Of a stretch of 20,106 bases of DNA, positions 1 through 14,146 are shown piece by piece. The DNA is taken from assembly GCA_900555355.1 (NCBI GenBank), contig USKV01000005.1, positions 1 through 20,106 of the forward strand, in the 5' to 3' direction. A program made the position numbers and the translations under genes. Below the pieces are notes generated by a model that worked only from the letters and a program-made list of their open reading frames with translations, made no database searches and was not told where the DNA came from. The DNA comes from an uncultured Collinsella sp. (GTDB lineage: Bacteria > Actinomycetota > Coriobacteriia > Coriobacteriales > Coriobacteriaceae). Numbering within the stretch: the stretch's first letter is position 1; the number at the start of each line of letters is the position of its first letter.

Positions 1-69
1 AGCGGAAAACTCGCCCTGCCCCTCCCGGTCGGAGCGTATGCAGGGTTTGTGTACGAATCCTCGCGCCCG

Positions 70-98
70 TTGACCGACGCCGGGGTCCCCGCCATAAT
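70..98 (+). promoter_or_regulatory. Promoter of rplJL
   Basis: TTGACC at 70-75 and CATAAT at 93-98 are separated by 17 bases, a near-consensus housekeeping sigma promoter. Transcription would start near 105, just before the L10-type leader. I see nothing else in positions 1-69; no gene is readable there. Confidence 0.75.
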
Positions 99-123
99 AC
101 TTTCGGTTCACGCACGAATCCGC

Positions 124-249
124 TGCCAGAGACAGCCGGTGCAAACGGGCATCGCCCGCGAGCTTAATGGGATATCCCGCCAGCCGAGGTGGTCGAGTAG
201 ATATGTCTTCTCGCCCCCGTCGCTCATGCAGCGCGGGGGCTTTCTTTTT
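124..249 (+). ncRNA. Ribosomal protein L10 leader with attenuator
   Basis: The untranslated leader of rplJ carries the hallmarks of the L10 leader family: a GACAGCCGGTGC segment (131-142), a short hairpin CGGGC/GCCCG (146-150/154-158), the AGCTTAATGGGAT segment with GGGATATCCC (169-178), and the trailing GCCGAGG (183-189). In the known family, L10 or the L10(L12)4 complex binds this RNA and represses its own operon. Here the leader runs straight into an intrinsic terminator at 213-249, so attenuation is the likely mechanism. Exact helix borders were drawn by eye. Confidence 0.75.
213..249 (+). terminator. Attenuator terminator in the rplJ leader
   Basis: GCCCCCG (213-219) pairs with CGGGGGC (234-240), extended inward by CGCT/AGCG (221-224/230-233) and followed by TTTCTTTTT. 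It sits 65 bases before the rplJ start, after a promoter and an L10-type leader, so it is a conditional terminator and does not end an upstream gene. Confidence 0.8.
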
Positions 250-314
250 GGACATGCCCCCGTCACGTCCTTGTGGCGGACCGTGCCCGGAAAGAATTCG
301 AGGAGGTGTAATTC

Positions 315-836
315 ATGCCCCAGCAGTACAAAATCGACAAGGTTGCAGAGATCGAGTCCCGTATCGCCGAGAACGCCGGTCTGTTCGTCGTCAACTACAA
401 CGGTCTGACGGTTAAGCAGGCTCAGGAGCTGCGTCATCAGCTTCGCGAGTGCGGCGCCGAGATGAAGGTCTACAAGAACAACCTGGTCAAGATCGCTCTC
501 AAGAACCAGGAGCAGCCCGAGCTCGACGAGATCCTCGCCGGCCCCGTCGCTTATGTGTTCTACGAGTCCGAGCCGGTCGAGGCCGCTAAGGCCCTTAAGG
601 ACTTCTCCGCTCAGTCCAAGGGCGTCCTTGAGATCAAGGGCGGTATCTCCGACGGCAAGGCCGTTTCCGCTGATGATGTTAAGGCTATCGCCGAGCTGCC
701 CACCAAGGATCAGCTTCTCGGCCAGATCGCCGGTCTCATCTCCGGTTTCGCTCGCGACATCGCTGTCTGCGTCAACGGCGTTTCCTCTGGTCTCGCTCGT
801 TCGATTCAGCAGGTCTCCGAGCAGAAGGCAGCCTAG
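315..836 (+). CDS. rplJ: 50S ribosomal protein L10
   Basis: L10 forms the base of the ribosomal stalk: it binds 23S rRNA near L11 and carries L7/L12 dimers on its C-terminal helix. The 173-residue product has the usual length. Its N-terminal part (IESRIAENAGLFVVNYNGLTVKQAQELRHQLR) is cut here only by description: the recognisable core is VVNYNGLTVKQAQELR near residues 24-39, followed by the MKVYKNNLVKIAL segment. The C-terminal segment, with alternating Leu/Ala, fits the L7/L12-binding helix. An AGGAGGT ribosome binding site at 301-307 fixes the ATG at 315. It is the first gene of a two-gene operon with rplL, and is likely autoregulated through the leader at 124-249. Confidence 0.97.
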   Translation: MPQQYKIDKVAEIESRIAENAGLFVVNYNGLTVKQAQELRHQLRECGAEMKVYKNNLVKIALKNQEQPELDEILAGPVAYVFYESEPVEAAKALKDFSAQSKGVLEIKGGISDGKAVSADDVKAIAELPTKDQLLGQIAGLISGFARDIAVCVNGVSSGLARSIQQVSEQKAA

Positions 837-851
837 TTGCTGTTTTCACCC

Positions 852-920
852 GCGGCGGCAACGCCGCACCCCTGGCGCATTCGCGCCGTGTTTTAACTGA
901 TCTCCGTGCACAGACACGGA
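852..920 (+). promoter_or_regulatory. Stem-loops between rplJ and rplL
   Basis: Three compact hairpins fill the 102-base gap: GCGGC/GCCGC (852-856/863-867), GGCGC-ATTC-GCGCC (874-887) and TCCGTG/CACGGA (903-908/915-920). None has a good U-tract, so they look like RNA processing or stability elements more than terminators. L7/L12 is needed in several copies per L10, and a structured gap here could help uncouple the two. The first two hairpins resemble a pair just before galU (1572-1608). Confidence 0.5.
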
Positions 921-938
921 AACCGAAAGGACTTAGAA

Positions 939-1316
939 ATGGCTAAGCTTACCACCGATGAGATCATCGATGCTCTTAAGGAAATGACCCTTCTCGAGGC
1001 TTCCGAGCTCGTCAAGGCTATCGAGGACACCTTCGGCGTTTCCGCCGCTGCTCCTGCCGCTGTTGTCGCCGCTCCCGCTGCTGGCGCTGCTGAGGCCGAG
1101 GAGAAGACCGAGTTTGACGTCGTGCTCGAGGGCTTCGGCGACAACAAGATCCAGGTCATCAAGGCCGTCCGTGAGCTCACCAACCTTGGCCTGAAGGAGG
1201 CCAAGGAGGTCGTCGAGGGCGCTCCCAAGGCTGTTCTCGAGGGTGCCAAGAAGGAGGACGCCGAGGCTGCCAAGGAGAAGCTCGAGGCTGCTGGCGCTGC
1301 TGTCACCCTCAAGTAA
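939..1316 (+). CDS. rplL: 50S ribosomal protein L7/L12
   Basis: This is the stalk protein that recruits translation factors (EF-Tu, EF-G, IF2) to the ribosome. The 125-residue product shows the family layout: an N-terminal dimerisation domain ([20 protein letters not shown]), an Ala/Pro-rich flexible hinge around residues 35-53, and a compact C-terminal domain containing [18 protein letters not shown] and the helix [14 protein letters not shown]. The ATG at 939 is chosen over a GTG at 906 in the same frame: it matches the family N-terminus, and GAAAGGA at 925-931 is well placed for it. A strong terminator follows, so rpoBC are not cotranscribed with it by simple readthrough. Confidence 0.97.
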   Translation: MAKLTTDEIIDALKEMTLLEASELVKAIEDTFGVSAAAPAAVVAAPAAGAAEAEEKTEFDVVLEGFGDNKIQVIKAVRELTNLGLKEAKEVVEGAPKAVLEGAKKEDAEAAKEKLEAAGAAVTLK

Positions 1317-1342
1317 TCAGGCTTTCTCGTCAGATTTCTTTA

Positions 1343-1381
1343 AAGACGGGGTTCGCATTGCGAGCCCCGTCTTTTTTGTTT
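1343..1381 (+). terminator. Terminator of rplJL
   Basis: AAGACGGGG (1343-1351) pairs with CCCCGTCTT (1365-1373), and the stem continues to a tiny ATT loop (1357-1359). A run of T interrupted by one G follows. This is a textbook intrinsic terminator that closes the rplJL unit. Confidence 0.9.
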
Positions 1382-1506
1382 TTCGGTCCCTCGGCATCGG
1401 TTGCTCAAACTGCCATATTCTGTGATTTGCGTCGTATCGGGCACCCTGCCGTTGGGCAATAAAATTGCACCATTCGAGCAATAATTTGCGTTGACCTGCT
1501 GAAGAA

Positions 1507-1534
1507 TTGCCTCTGCCTTGTAGCGACATATAGT
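1507..1534 (+). promoter_or_regulatory. Possible galU promoter
   Basis: TTGCCT (1507-1512) and TATAGT (1529-1534) are 16 bases apart and lie downstream of the rplL terminator and about 100 bases before galU. The -10 is good, the -35 moderate. It is the best candidate in the gap, but only by eye. Confidence 0.4.
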
Positions 1535-1571
1535 TCCAGCGGTAAGATGCTTAGGTATCGCAATTTGGTCT

Positions 1572-1608
1572 GCGGCTGTGTGCCGCACGCATGGGGCGCT
1601 TTTGCGCC
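1572..1608 (+). promoter_or_regulatory. Double hairpin in the galU leader
   Basis: GCGGC-TGTGT-GCCGC (1572-1586) is followed by GGCGC-TTTT-GCGCC (1595-1608), ending a few bases before the ribosome binding site AAAGGA (1613-1618). The order and sequence of the stems parallel the pair between rplJ and rplL (852-887). Confidence 0.5.
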
Positions 1609-1630
1609 TGCGAAAGGATCTTTGAATAAC

Positions 1631-2539
1631 ATGAAGGCAATCATCCCCGCCGCCGGTCTTGGCACGCGTTTTCTGCCTGGCACCAAGTGCACGCCCAAAG
1701 AGATGCTGCCGGTGCTCGACAAGCCCGTCATTCAGTACGTCGTCGAGGAGGCGCTCGACCCCGAGGAAGTCGACGACGCCATCATCGTTACTTCTCCCGG
1801 TAAGCCCGAGCTACTGAACTACTTCCAGCCCGATCGCTCGCTCGAGAACCTGCTGCGCGAGCGCGGCAAGAACGCCTATGCCGATGCCGTCGCCCACGCT
1901 GGCGGTATGCCGGTCGACTTCCGTTATCAGTACGAGCCCAAGGGCCTCGGCCATGCTATTCGCTCTGCTGCCGACGCCGTGGCAGGGGAGAACTTTCTAG
2001 TTCTTCTGGGCGACTACGTTGTGCCCAACCGTGACATCTGCGACAAGATGCTTGCTGTCTCCAAGGAGCACGGTGGCGCTTCGGTTATCGCCGTCGCTGC
2101 TTGCTCGCCCGAGGAAGTCAGCCGCTACGGCGTTATCGCCGGCGAGCGCGTCGGTTCGCTCGAGGGCGCCGAGGGCGTTGCCGATGCCGAGCCGGGCGCT
2201 GTCTGGCGCATCGGCGGTCTGGTCGAGAAGCCCGCTCCCGAGGCTGCTCCGTCCAACCTGTACATCGTCGGTCGCTACCTGCTGAGCCCGCTGGTCATGG
2301 ACCTGCTCGCCGATCAGCGGGCCGGCAAGGGCGGCGAGATTCAGCTCACCGACGCCATGGCCCGCTCGCTCGACCGCGAGGCCATGTACGCTGTCGTTAT
2401 CGACCCGCTGTCGGGCTACGACACCGGCACCCCGTCTGGCTGGATGGCCACCAACGCTCTCATGGCCGCAAGCGATCCTCGCTTTGCCAGCGCCTTCTGG
2501 GACGCCATCGACGAGCGCGGCGGCTTGATGCGCAAATAA
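1631..2539 (+). CDS. galU: UTP-glucose-1-phosphate uridylyltransferase
   Basis: GalU joins UTP and glucose 1-phosphate to give UDP-glucose and pyrophosphate, feeding cell envelope polysaccharides, glycolipids and galactose use. The 302-residue product opens with the nucleotide-binding signature AAGLGTRFLPGTKCTPKEML (residues 7-26), has a LLGDYVVPN segment, a VEKPAPEAAPSNLYIVGRYL segment that holds the family EKP motif, and a GEIQLTDA motif, then a YDTGTPSGW stretch near the C-terminus. All are family features. The ATG at 1631 matches the family N-terminus; the frame stays open 28 codons upstream, but no binding site or homology supports an earlier start. The gene is flanked by terminators and is probably a single-gene unit between rplL and rpoB. 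Confidence 0.95.
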   Translation: MKAIIPAAGLGTRFLPGTKCTPKEMLPVLDKPVIQYVVEEALDPEEVDDAIIVTSPGKPELLNYFQPDRSLENLLRERGKNAYADAVAHAGGMPVDFRYQYEPKGLGHAIRSAADAVAGENFLVLLGDYVVPNRDICDKMLAVSKEHGGASVIAVAACSPEEVSRYGVIAGERVGSLEGAEGVADAEPGAVWRIGGLVEKPAPEAAPSNLYIVGRYLLSPLVMDLLADQRAGKGGEIQLTDAMARSLDREAMYAVVIDPLSGYDTGTPSGWMATNALMAASDPRFASAFWDAIDERGGLMRK

Positions 2540-2561
2540 GCCTTCGGGCATCGACATTTAC

Positions 2562-2593
2562 GGGTGCGGACTTCGGTCTGCACCCATTTTTTA
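2562..2593 (+). terminator. Terminator of galU
   Basis: GGGTGCGGAC (2562-2571) and GTCTGCACCC (2576-2585) form a 10-bp stem closed by a C(TTCG)G tetraloop, followed by ATTTTTT. It is a strong intrinsic terminator 22 bases after the galU stop. Confidence 0.92.
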
Positions 2594-2612
2594 TGCGCGC
2601 CGCGGCTTGGCT

Positions 2613-2785
2613 CCGGAAAGTGCGACCCACAATTTGCTCGAATTCTGGGATGCGCTTTCCGGTTGGGGCCCCTAACGGAAAGCGCGACCCGGAATATCGG
2701 CTCAGAACGGGATATGCTTTCCCAAACAGGGTTCAACCGGAAACTGCGTCCCAGTTTGAGGCCTCAAAACGGGACGCAGTTTCCG
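2613..2785. repeat. Three REP-like hairpins in tandem
   Basis: Three related palindromes of about 46-50 bases lie head to tail: 2613-2662, 2677-2722 and 2738-2785. Each begins GGAAA(G/C)(T/C)GCG(A/T)CCC and ends with the approximate complement GGGA(T/C)GC(G/A)... TTTCC. Unit 3 is almost perfect, with CGGAAACTGCGTCCC against GGGACGCAGTTTCCG and an inner TTTGAGG/CCTCAAA. Units 1 and 2 carry a few mismatches and G-T pairs. No gene is readable here. They look like repetitive extragenic palindromes, and unit 3 seems the youngest copy. Confidence 0.8.
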
Positions 2786-2855
2786 CCTGATCAACCCTTG
2801 CCGCCATTCCGCCGTTCAGTGGTGCGCATCGGCGGTTTCGTTCACAGAAAATATA

Positions 2856-2869
2856 TGAACAGGTGTTCG
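2856..2869. promoter_or_regulatory. LexA (SOS) box-like dyad
   Basis: TGAACAGGTGTTCG fits the Gram-positive/actinobacterial LexA site CGAAC-N4-GTTCG with one mismatch in the first base. It lies in AT-rich sequence (ATATA on each side) about 180 bases before rpoB. No SOS gene is seen next to it, so it may be a relic or a chance match. Confidence 0.4.
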
Positions 2870-2946
2870 ATATATGCCTATCTACCTGCGTGTTTTCTGT
2901 CGAAAAACTTTGCTACTCCAAAAACTCAATCGCGTCAAGGCTTTTC

Positions 2947-2974
2947 TTGCCCAACGGTCGGTACCTGATAAACT
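2947..2974 (+). promoter_or_regulatory. Possible rpoBC promoter
   Basis: TTGCCC (2947-2952) and TAAACT (2969-2974) are 16 bases apart, giving a predicted start near 2981 and a leader of about 67 bases before the rpoB start. The match is moderate. A promoter is expected because the galU terminator lies upstream. Confidence 0.4.
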
Positions 2975-3047
2975 ATTAGGTTGCGATAACTGGCGAAGCT
3001 ATGCCTCGCCAACCCACCGAGCATTTCCGTGAAGGAGGAAAAACCTG

Positions 3048-6539
<3,492 letters not shown>

Positions 6540-6545
6540 TTGACT

Positions 6546-11024
<4,479 letters not shown>

Positions 11025-11051
11025 TTTCCTAGTACGTTAACCGTCCTTCCA

Positions 11052-11088
11052 AAGACCCGTTTCCCAACAGGGAAGCGGGTCTTTTTTG
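11052..11088 (+). terminator. Terminator of rpoBC
   Basis: AAGACCCG (11052-11059) pairs with CGGGTCTT (11076-11083), and TTTCCC pairs with GGGAAG inside it, leaving an AACA loop and ending in TTTTTT. It is a strong intrinsic terminator shortly after the rpoC stop. Confidence 0.93.
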
Positions 11089-11103
11089 GTGAGGAACGTT
11101 GCC

Positions 11104-11229
11104 CCGACGAGCACGTCGGATTCCCGGAACGGGCCGCCCGCTGTTTAAGTTTGTCGCGAGTTCCGCACGCAAAGGAAAGCACTTAATGTGCTTTCCGTCT
11201 TGCGCAGGACTGTAGAGCAGCAAACTTAA
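11104..11229. repeat. Small hairpin followed by an 85-bp nested palindrome
   Basis: CCGACG-AGCA-CGTCGG (11104-11119) is followed by a larger nested dyad centred near 11186. Its outer arms are TTAAGTTTG and CAAACTTAA (11145-11153/11221-11229). The middle arms are AGTTCC/GGACT (11159-11164/11207-11211) and CGCAA/TTGCG (11168-11172/11200-11204). The inner arms are GGAAAGCAC/GTGCTTTCC (11174-11182/11188-11196) around a TTAAT loop. No poly-T follows and no ORF is convincing. It could be a MITE-like element or a structured RNA between the rpoBC terminator and the rplC leader. Confidence 0.6.
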
Positions 11230-11313
11230 TATATTTCGCCGCCCCTCTGCCAAGCCCAGGCGACTCCACGCACTTTACCTGCGTAAACAATGTGAGTGAA
11301 ATATGAATCTCGA

Positions 11314-11339
11314 TGGATACGCCCGCAGCCGTGTATACT
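11314..11339 (+). promoter_or_regulatory. Conserved block upstream of rplC, ending in TATACT
   Basis: A stretch GGATACGCCCG...CCGTGTATAC (11315-11338) recurs with three differences upstream of rplB (13180-13203). It ends in TATACT (11334-11339), a good -10 sequence, but no consensus -35 lies at the right distance. It may be a promoter core or a protein site shared by two ribosomal transcription units. Confidence 0.45.
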
Positions 11340-11427
11340 AAACAGCTGTGTGAAACCAGGGGAGTATTCTGGCTGGACAAAATGCCTGCTTAATAGGGTT
11401 GTCAGGTAGTCCGGGCGAAATACAAGG

Positions 11428-11515
11428 TTGGGGAGCACGTCGTGTAAGTAGTGGTCCTCTAGGGGCGTACGCTCGGTGGTGTACGCATTGTCCCAAGACC
11501 ACGCGAGAGTTGGGA
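11428..11515 (+). promoter_or_regulatory. Structured leader of rplC
   Basis: GTGGTC (11451-11456) pairs with GACCAC (11497-11502) around a hairpin GCGTAC/GTACGC (11465-11470/11481-11486). TCCCAA (11491-11496) can pair either with TTGGGA (11510-11515), which is the only ribosome-binding-like sequence before rplC, or with TTGGGG (11428-11433) upstream. This is what a translational feedback site of a ribosomal operon could look like. The pairings are seen; the function is inferred. Confidence 0.4.
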
Positions 11516-11522
11516 TCATATC

Positions 11523-12143
11523 TTGATCAGCATGATTCTCGGCCGCAAGATTGGCATGACCCAGGTTTGGGACGAGGACGACAACGTCGTTCCCGTCACG
11601 GTCATCCAGGCTGGCCCCTGCGCTGTCTCGCAGGTTAAAACTCAGGCAACCGACGGCTATGACGCCGTCCAGATCGGTTTCGGCGACATCAAGGCCAAGA
11701 ACGTGAACAAGCCCATGGCTGGTCACTTCGCCAAGGCTGGCGTCGAGCCTGTCCGTTTCCTTCGTGAGGTCCGCGTCGAGAACGGCGAGGAGCACAAGGT
11801 CGGCGAGGTCGTCACCGTCGCTGATTTCGCTGATGTCGAGAAGGTCGACGTCATCGGTACCTCCAAGGGTAAGGGCTTCCAGGGTCGCATCAAGCGCTGG
11901 GGTCAGCGCCGCGGTCCTATGACGCATGGTTCTCACTTCCAGCGTCACCCCGGTTCTATCGGTCAGTGCGCCTATCCTGCGCGCGTCCTCAAGGGCGTCA
12001 AGATGGCCGGTCACATGGGTAACGAGCGCGTTACCGTCAAGAACCTTTCCGTTGTCCGCATCGATGCCGAGCAGAACCTCATCTTGGTCAAGGGCGCTGT
12101 CCCGGGTGCCAAGAATGGTCTCGTCGCCATCCGTATGGCCTAA
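11523..12143 (+). CDS. rplC: 50S ribosomal protein L3
   Basis: L3 is an early assembly protein that binds 23S rRNA near the peptidyl transferase centre. The 206-residue product begins [20 protein letters not shown], the usual L3 N-terminus, and contains [20 protein letters not shown] and [13 protein letters not shown], the extension that reaches toward the catalytic centre. The TTG at 11523 gives the MIS- start common in the family and lies 7 bases after GGGA (11512-11515); the ATG at 11532 is the alternative. It heads the ribosomal cluster here. The usual upstream gene rpsJ is not found between rpoC and rplC. Confidence 0.93.
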   Translation: MISMILGRKIGMTQVWDEDDNVVPVTVIQAGPCAVSQVKTQATDGYDAVQIGFGDIKAKNVNKPMAGHFAKAGVEPVRFLREVRVENGEEHKVGEVVTVADFADVEKVDVIGTSKGKGFQGRIKRWGQRRGPMTHGSHFQRHPGSIGQCAYPARVLKGVKMAGHMGNERVTVKNLSVVRIDAEQNLILVKGAVPGAKNGLVAIRMA

Positions 12144-12189
12144 GGGCCCAGCCCATTTAGCCCAGCGTCATACCAAGGAGAACACTTAA

Positions 12190-12816
12190 ATGGCAAAGTT
12201 TGAAGTAAAGAACAGCGAGGGCAAGAAGGTCGCCGAGGCCGAGCTCGCCGCTGAGGTGTACGGCATCGAGCCGAACATCCACGTTATGCACCACATCGTC
12301 AAGTGCCAGATGGCCTCTTGGCGTCAGGGCACCCAGTCTGCTAAGGGTCGCTCTGAGGTTTCCGGTGGCGGCAAGAAGCCTTGGCGTCAGAAGGGCACCG
12401 GCCGTGCCCGTCAGGGTTCCATCCGTGCTGCCCAGTGGCGTCACGGTGGCGTTGTCTTCGCCCCCAAGCCCCGTTCCTACGCTAAGCGTATGAACAACAA
12501 GGAGGTCAAGCTGGCTATGCGCTCCGCGCTGTCCGCCAAGCTGGCCGATGGCGAGCTCGTGCTCGTCGACGACTACGGCTTCGAGAAGCCTTCCACCAAG
12601 GCTGCCGTCGCCATGCTCAAGGCTCTCGGCCTTGAGGGCAAGCGTCTGACCATCATCGTTCGCGATGAGGACGTCAACGCCTACCTGTCGTTCCGCAACA
12701 TTCCCAAGACGTTCATCATCACTGCCGACGAGGCCAACACCTACGATCTCGTCAACAACAACGCTGTGCTGATGCCCGCCGACATCGCCGCTCACTTCGG
12801 GGAGGTGCTTGCATAA
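12190..12816 (+). CDS. rplD: 50S ribosomal protein L4
   Basis: L4 lines the exit tunnel of the large subunit with an extended loop and in some bacteria regulates the S10 operon. The 208-residue product has the tunnel-loop signature GGGKKPWRQKGTGRARQGSI (about residues 59-78) and the KEVKLAMRSALSAKL helix. AAGGAG at 12175-12180 precedes the ATG. It follows rplC by 46 bases, and its stop directly abuts the start of rplW, so the three are cotranslated. Confidence 0.97.
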   Translation: MAKFEVKNSEGKKVAEAELAAEVYGIEPNIHVMHHIVKCQMASWRQGTQSAKGRSEVSGGGKKPWRQKGTGRARQGSIRAAQWRHGGVVFAPKPRSYAKRMNNKEVKLAMRSALSAKLADGELVLVDDYGFEKPSTKAAVAMLKALGLEGKRLTIIVRDEDVNAYLSFRNIPKTFIITADEANTYDLVNNNAVLMPADIAAHFGEVLA

Positions 12817-13104
12817 ATGACCGCCCACGAGATCATCATCCGTCCGATCGTGTCCGAGCGTTCCTTCTCCGGCATGGAGCTGAACAAGTACACGTTCGAG
12901 GTCGCCAAGGATGCTAACAAGTATCAGATCAAGGACGCTGTCGAGGAGATCTTCGGCGTCAAGGTCGTTCGCGTGAACACCCTGACGGTCAAGCCCAAGA
13001 CCAAGCGCGTGCGCTATGTCGCCGGCAAGACCCGTTCTTGGAAGAAGGCCATCGTCACGCTGGCCGAGGGCGACACCATCGAGGTCTTTGGCAACCAGGC
13101 CTAA
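12817..13104 (+). CDS. rplW: 50S ribosomal protein L23
   Basis: L23 sits at the mouth of the exit tunnel and docks trigger factor and the signal recognition particle. The 95-residue product shows IIIRPIVSERSF at the N-terminus and the KYTFEVAKDANKYQIKDAVEEIF and VRVNTLTVKPKTKR elements, both typical. The ATG begins immediately after the rplD stop, with GGGGAGGTG (12799-12807) inside rplD as its binding site. After it, transcription meets a 179-base gap with a strong hairpin before rplB, which is unusual because rplW and rplB are normally closely spaced. Confidence 0.97.
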   Translation: MTAHEIIIRPIVSERSFSGMELNKYTFEVAKDANKYQIKDAVEEIFGVKVVRVNTLTVKPKTKRVRYVAGKTRSWKKAIVTLAEGDTIEVFGNQA

Positions 13105-13121
13105 GGCTCGCTGCTGTTGAG

Positions 13122-13159
13122 TGAGCTCATGCCTCCCAAATAGGGGAGGCGAGAGCTCA
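13122..13159 (+). terminator. Hairpin after rplW, possible weak terminator
   Basis: TGAGCTC (13122-13128) pairs with GAGCTCA (13153-13159), and GCCTCCC (13131-13137) pairs with GGGAGGC (13144-13150) inside, giving a 14-bp stem with a small internal loop. Only GGTTTT follows, so termination would be partial at best. It may instead be an mRNA 3' end stabiliser or a processing site. Confidence 0.45.
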
Positions 13160-13179
13160 AGGTTTTGGGCGAATAAAAT

Positions 13180-13204
13180 GGACACGCCCGGAACCGTGTA
13201 TACG
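13180..13204 (+). promoter_or_regulatory. Conserved block upstream of rplB, ending in TATACG
   Basis: GGACACGCCCG...CCGTGTATAC (13180-13203) matches the block before rplC (11315-11338) at 21 of 24 positions. It ends in TATACG, a poorer -10 than in the rplC copy. TGGACA (13179-13184) resembles a -35 but is only 14 bases away. Its place after a possible terminator suggests that rplB starts a new unit. Confidence 0.45.
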
Positions 13205-13212
13205 TCCGGTGT

Positions 13213-13280
13213 CATCGCACCCGAGGCAGAACCTCGAATCCCTGTCTGCGATGGCTAACGGATTCCTATTGAAAGGGATT
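13213..13280 (+). promoter_or_regulatory. Structured leader of rplB
   Basis: CATCGCA (13213-13219) pairs with TGCGATG (13247-13253), enclosing CGAGG/CCTCG (13222-13226/13232-13236). AATCCC (13237-13242) is complementary to GGGATT (13275-13280), which overlaps the ribosome binding site GAAAGGGA (13271-13278). An alternative GCAGA/TCTGC pairing (13226-13230/13245-13249) competes with the closing stem. The layout suggests translational control of rplB, by an unknown ligand. Confidence 0.4.
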
Positions 13281-13283
13281 GTA

Positions 13284-14114
13284 ATGGCTGTAAAGCACCT
13301 TAAGCCGACCTCCGCTGGTAGGCGTTGGCAGACGATCTCCGACTTCTCCGAGATTACCTGCACCAAGCCCGAGAAGTCTCTTCTCGAGCCCCTGCCCAAG
13401 AAGGCCGGTCGTAACAACAACGGCCGCATCACCACCCGCCACCAGGGCGGCGGCGTGAAGCGTCGTTACCGCGTGATCGACTTCAAGCGCAACAAGGACG
13501 GCGTGCCCGCCAAGGTTGCCACGATCGAGTACGATCCGAACCGTTCCGCTCGCATCGCTCTGCTGCACTACGCTGACGGTGAGAAGCGCTACATCCTGGC
13601 CCCCAAGGGCCTCGAGGTCGGTCAGACCATCATGTCCGGTTCTGACGCCGACATCAAGCCGGGCAACGCTCTGCCCCTCGCCGACATCCCCGTCGGTACG
13701 CTCATCCACGCCGTCGAGTTCCAGCCGGGCAAGGGCGCTGCTATCGCCCGTTCCGCCGGTAACTCCTGCCAGCTGATGGGTAAGGAGGGCAAGTACGCTA
13801 TCGTCCGTATGCCTTCCTCCGAGATGCGTCGCATCCTCGTTACCTGCCGCGCCACCGTCGGTGAGGTCGGCAACGCCGATCACTCCAACATCGTCATCGG
13901 CAAGGCCGGCCGTAAGCGTCACATGAACGTGCGCCCGACCGTCCGCGGTACCGTCATGAACCCTGTCGACCACCCGCACGGCGGTGGCGAGGGCAAGAAC
14001 CACACCTCTGGTCGTCCCTCTGTTACCCCCTGGGGTAAGCCGACGAAGGGCCTTCGTACGCGCAAGAAGAAGAAGGTCTCGAACCAGCACATCATTCGTC
14101 GCCGTAAGAAGTAA
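13284..14114 (+). CDS. rplB: 50S ribosomal protein L2
   Basis: L2 is one of the most conserved ribosomal proteins. It bridges the subunits and supports peptidyl transfer. The 276-residue product has the usual length and ends with the family signature [10 protein letters not shown] (containing the conserved His of the loop near the catalytic centre) and a basic tail [38 protein letters not shown] marks the N-terminal RNA-binding domain. The ATG at 13284 matches the family start ([14 protein letters not shown]); the frame is open 25 codons further up, but those codons overlap the leader stems. The next gene, rpsS, starts 32 bases after it. Confidence 0.97.
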   Translation: MAVKHLKPTSAGRRWQTISDFSEITCTKPEKSLLEPLPKKAGRNNNGRITTRHQGGGVKRRYRVIDFKRNKDGVPAKVATIEYDPNRSARIALLHYADGEKRYILAPKGLEVGQTIMSGSDADIKPGNALPLADIPVGTLIHAVEFQPGKGAAIARSAGNSCQLMGKEGKYAIVRMPSSEMRRILVTCRATVGEVGNADHSNIVIGKAGRKRHMNVRPTVRGTVMNPVDHPHGGGEGKNHTSGRPSVTPWGKPTKGLRTRKKKKVSNQHIIRRRKK

Positions 14115-14146
14115 TTTCGGATACCGAGTTTTAGGAGAAAGCACTT

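Noticed and set aside
906..938. Earlier GTG start of rplL
   Set aside because: The added 11 residues do not occur in the L7/L12 family, and the codons overlap a hairpin and the ribosome binding site of the ATG at 939.
1491..1496. TTGACC as the -35 of galU
   Set aside because: The sequence 16-18 bases downstream (around CTGCCTT) has no likeness to a -10 box; the pair at 1507 and 1529 is better.
11089..11522. A hidden rpsJ gene between rpoC and rplC
   Set aside because: No frame gives an S10-like sequence; the region is filled with palindromes and a structured leader.
11226..12014. A 262-codon minus-strand frame over the rplC leader and gene
   Set aside because: It is mostly antisense to rplC, with no recognisable domain and no binding site.
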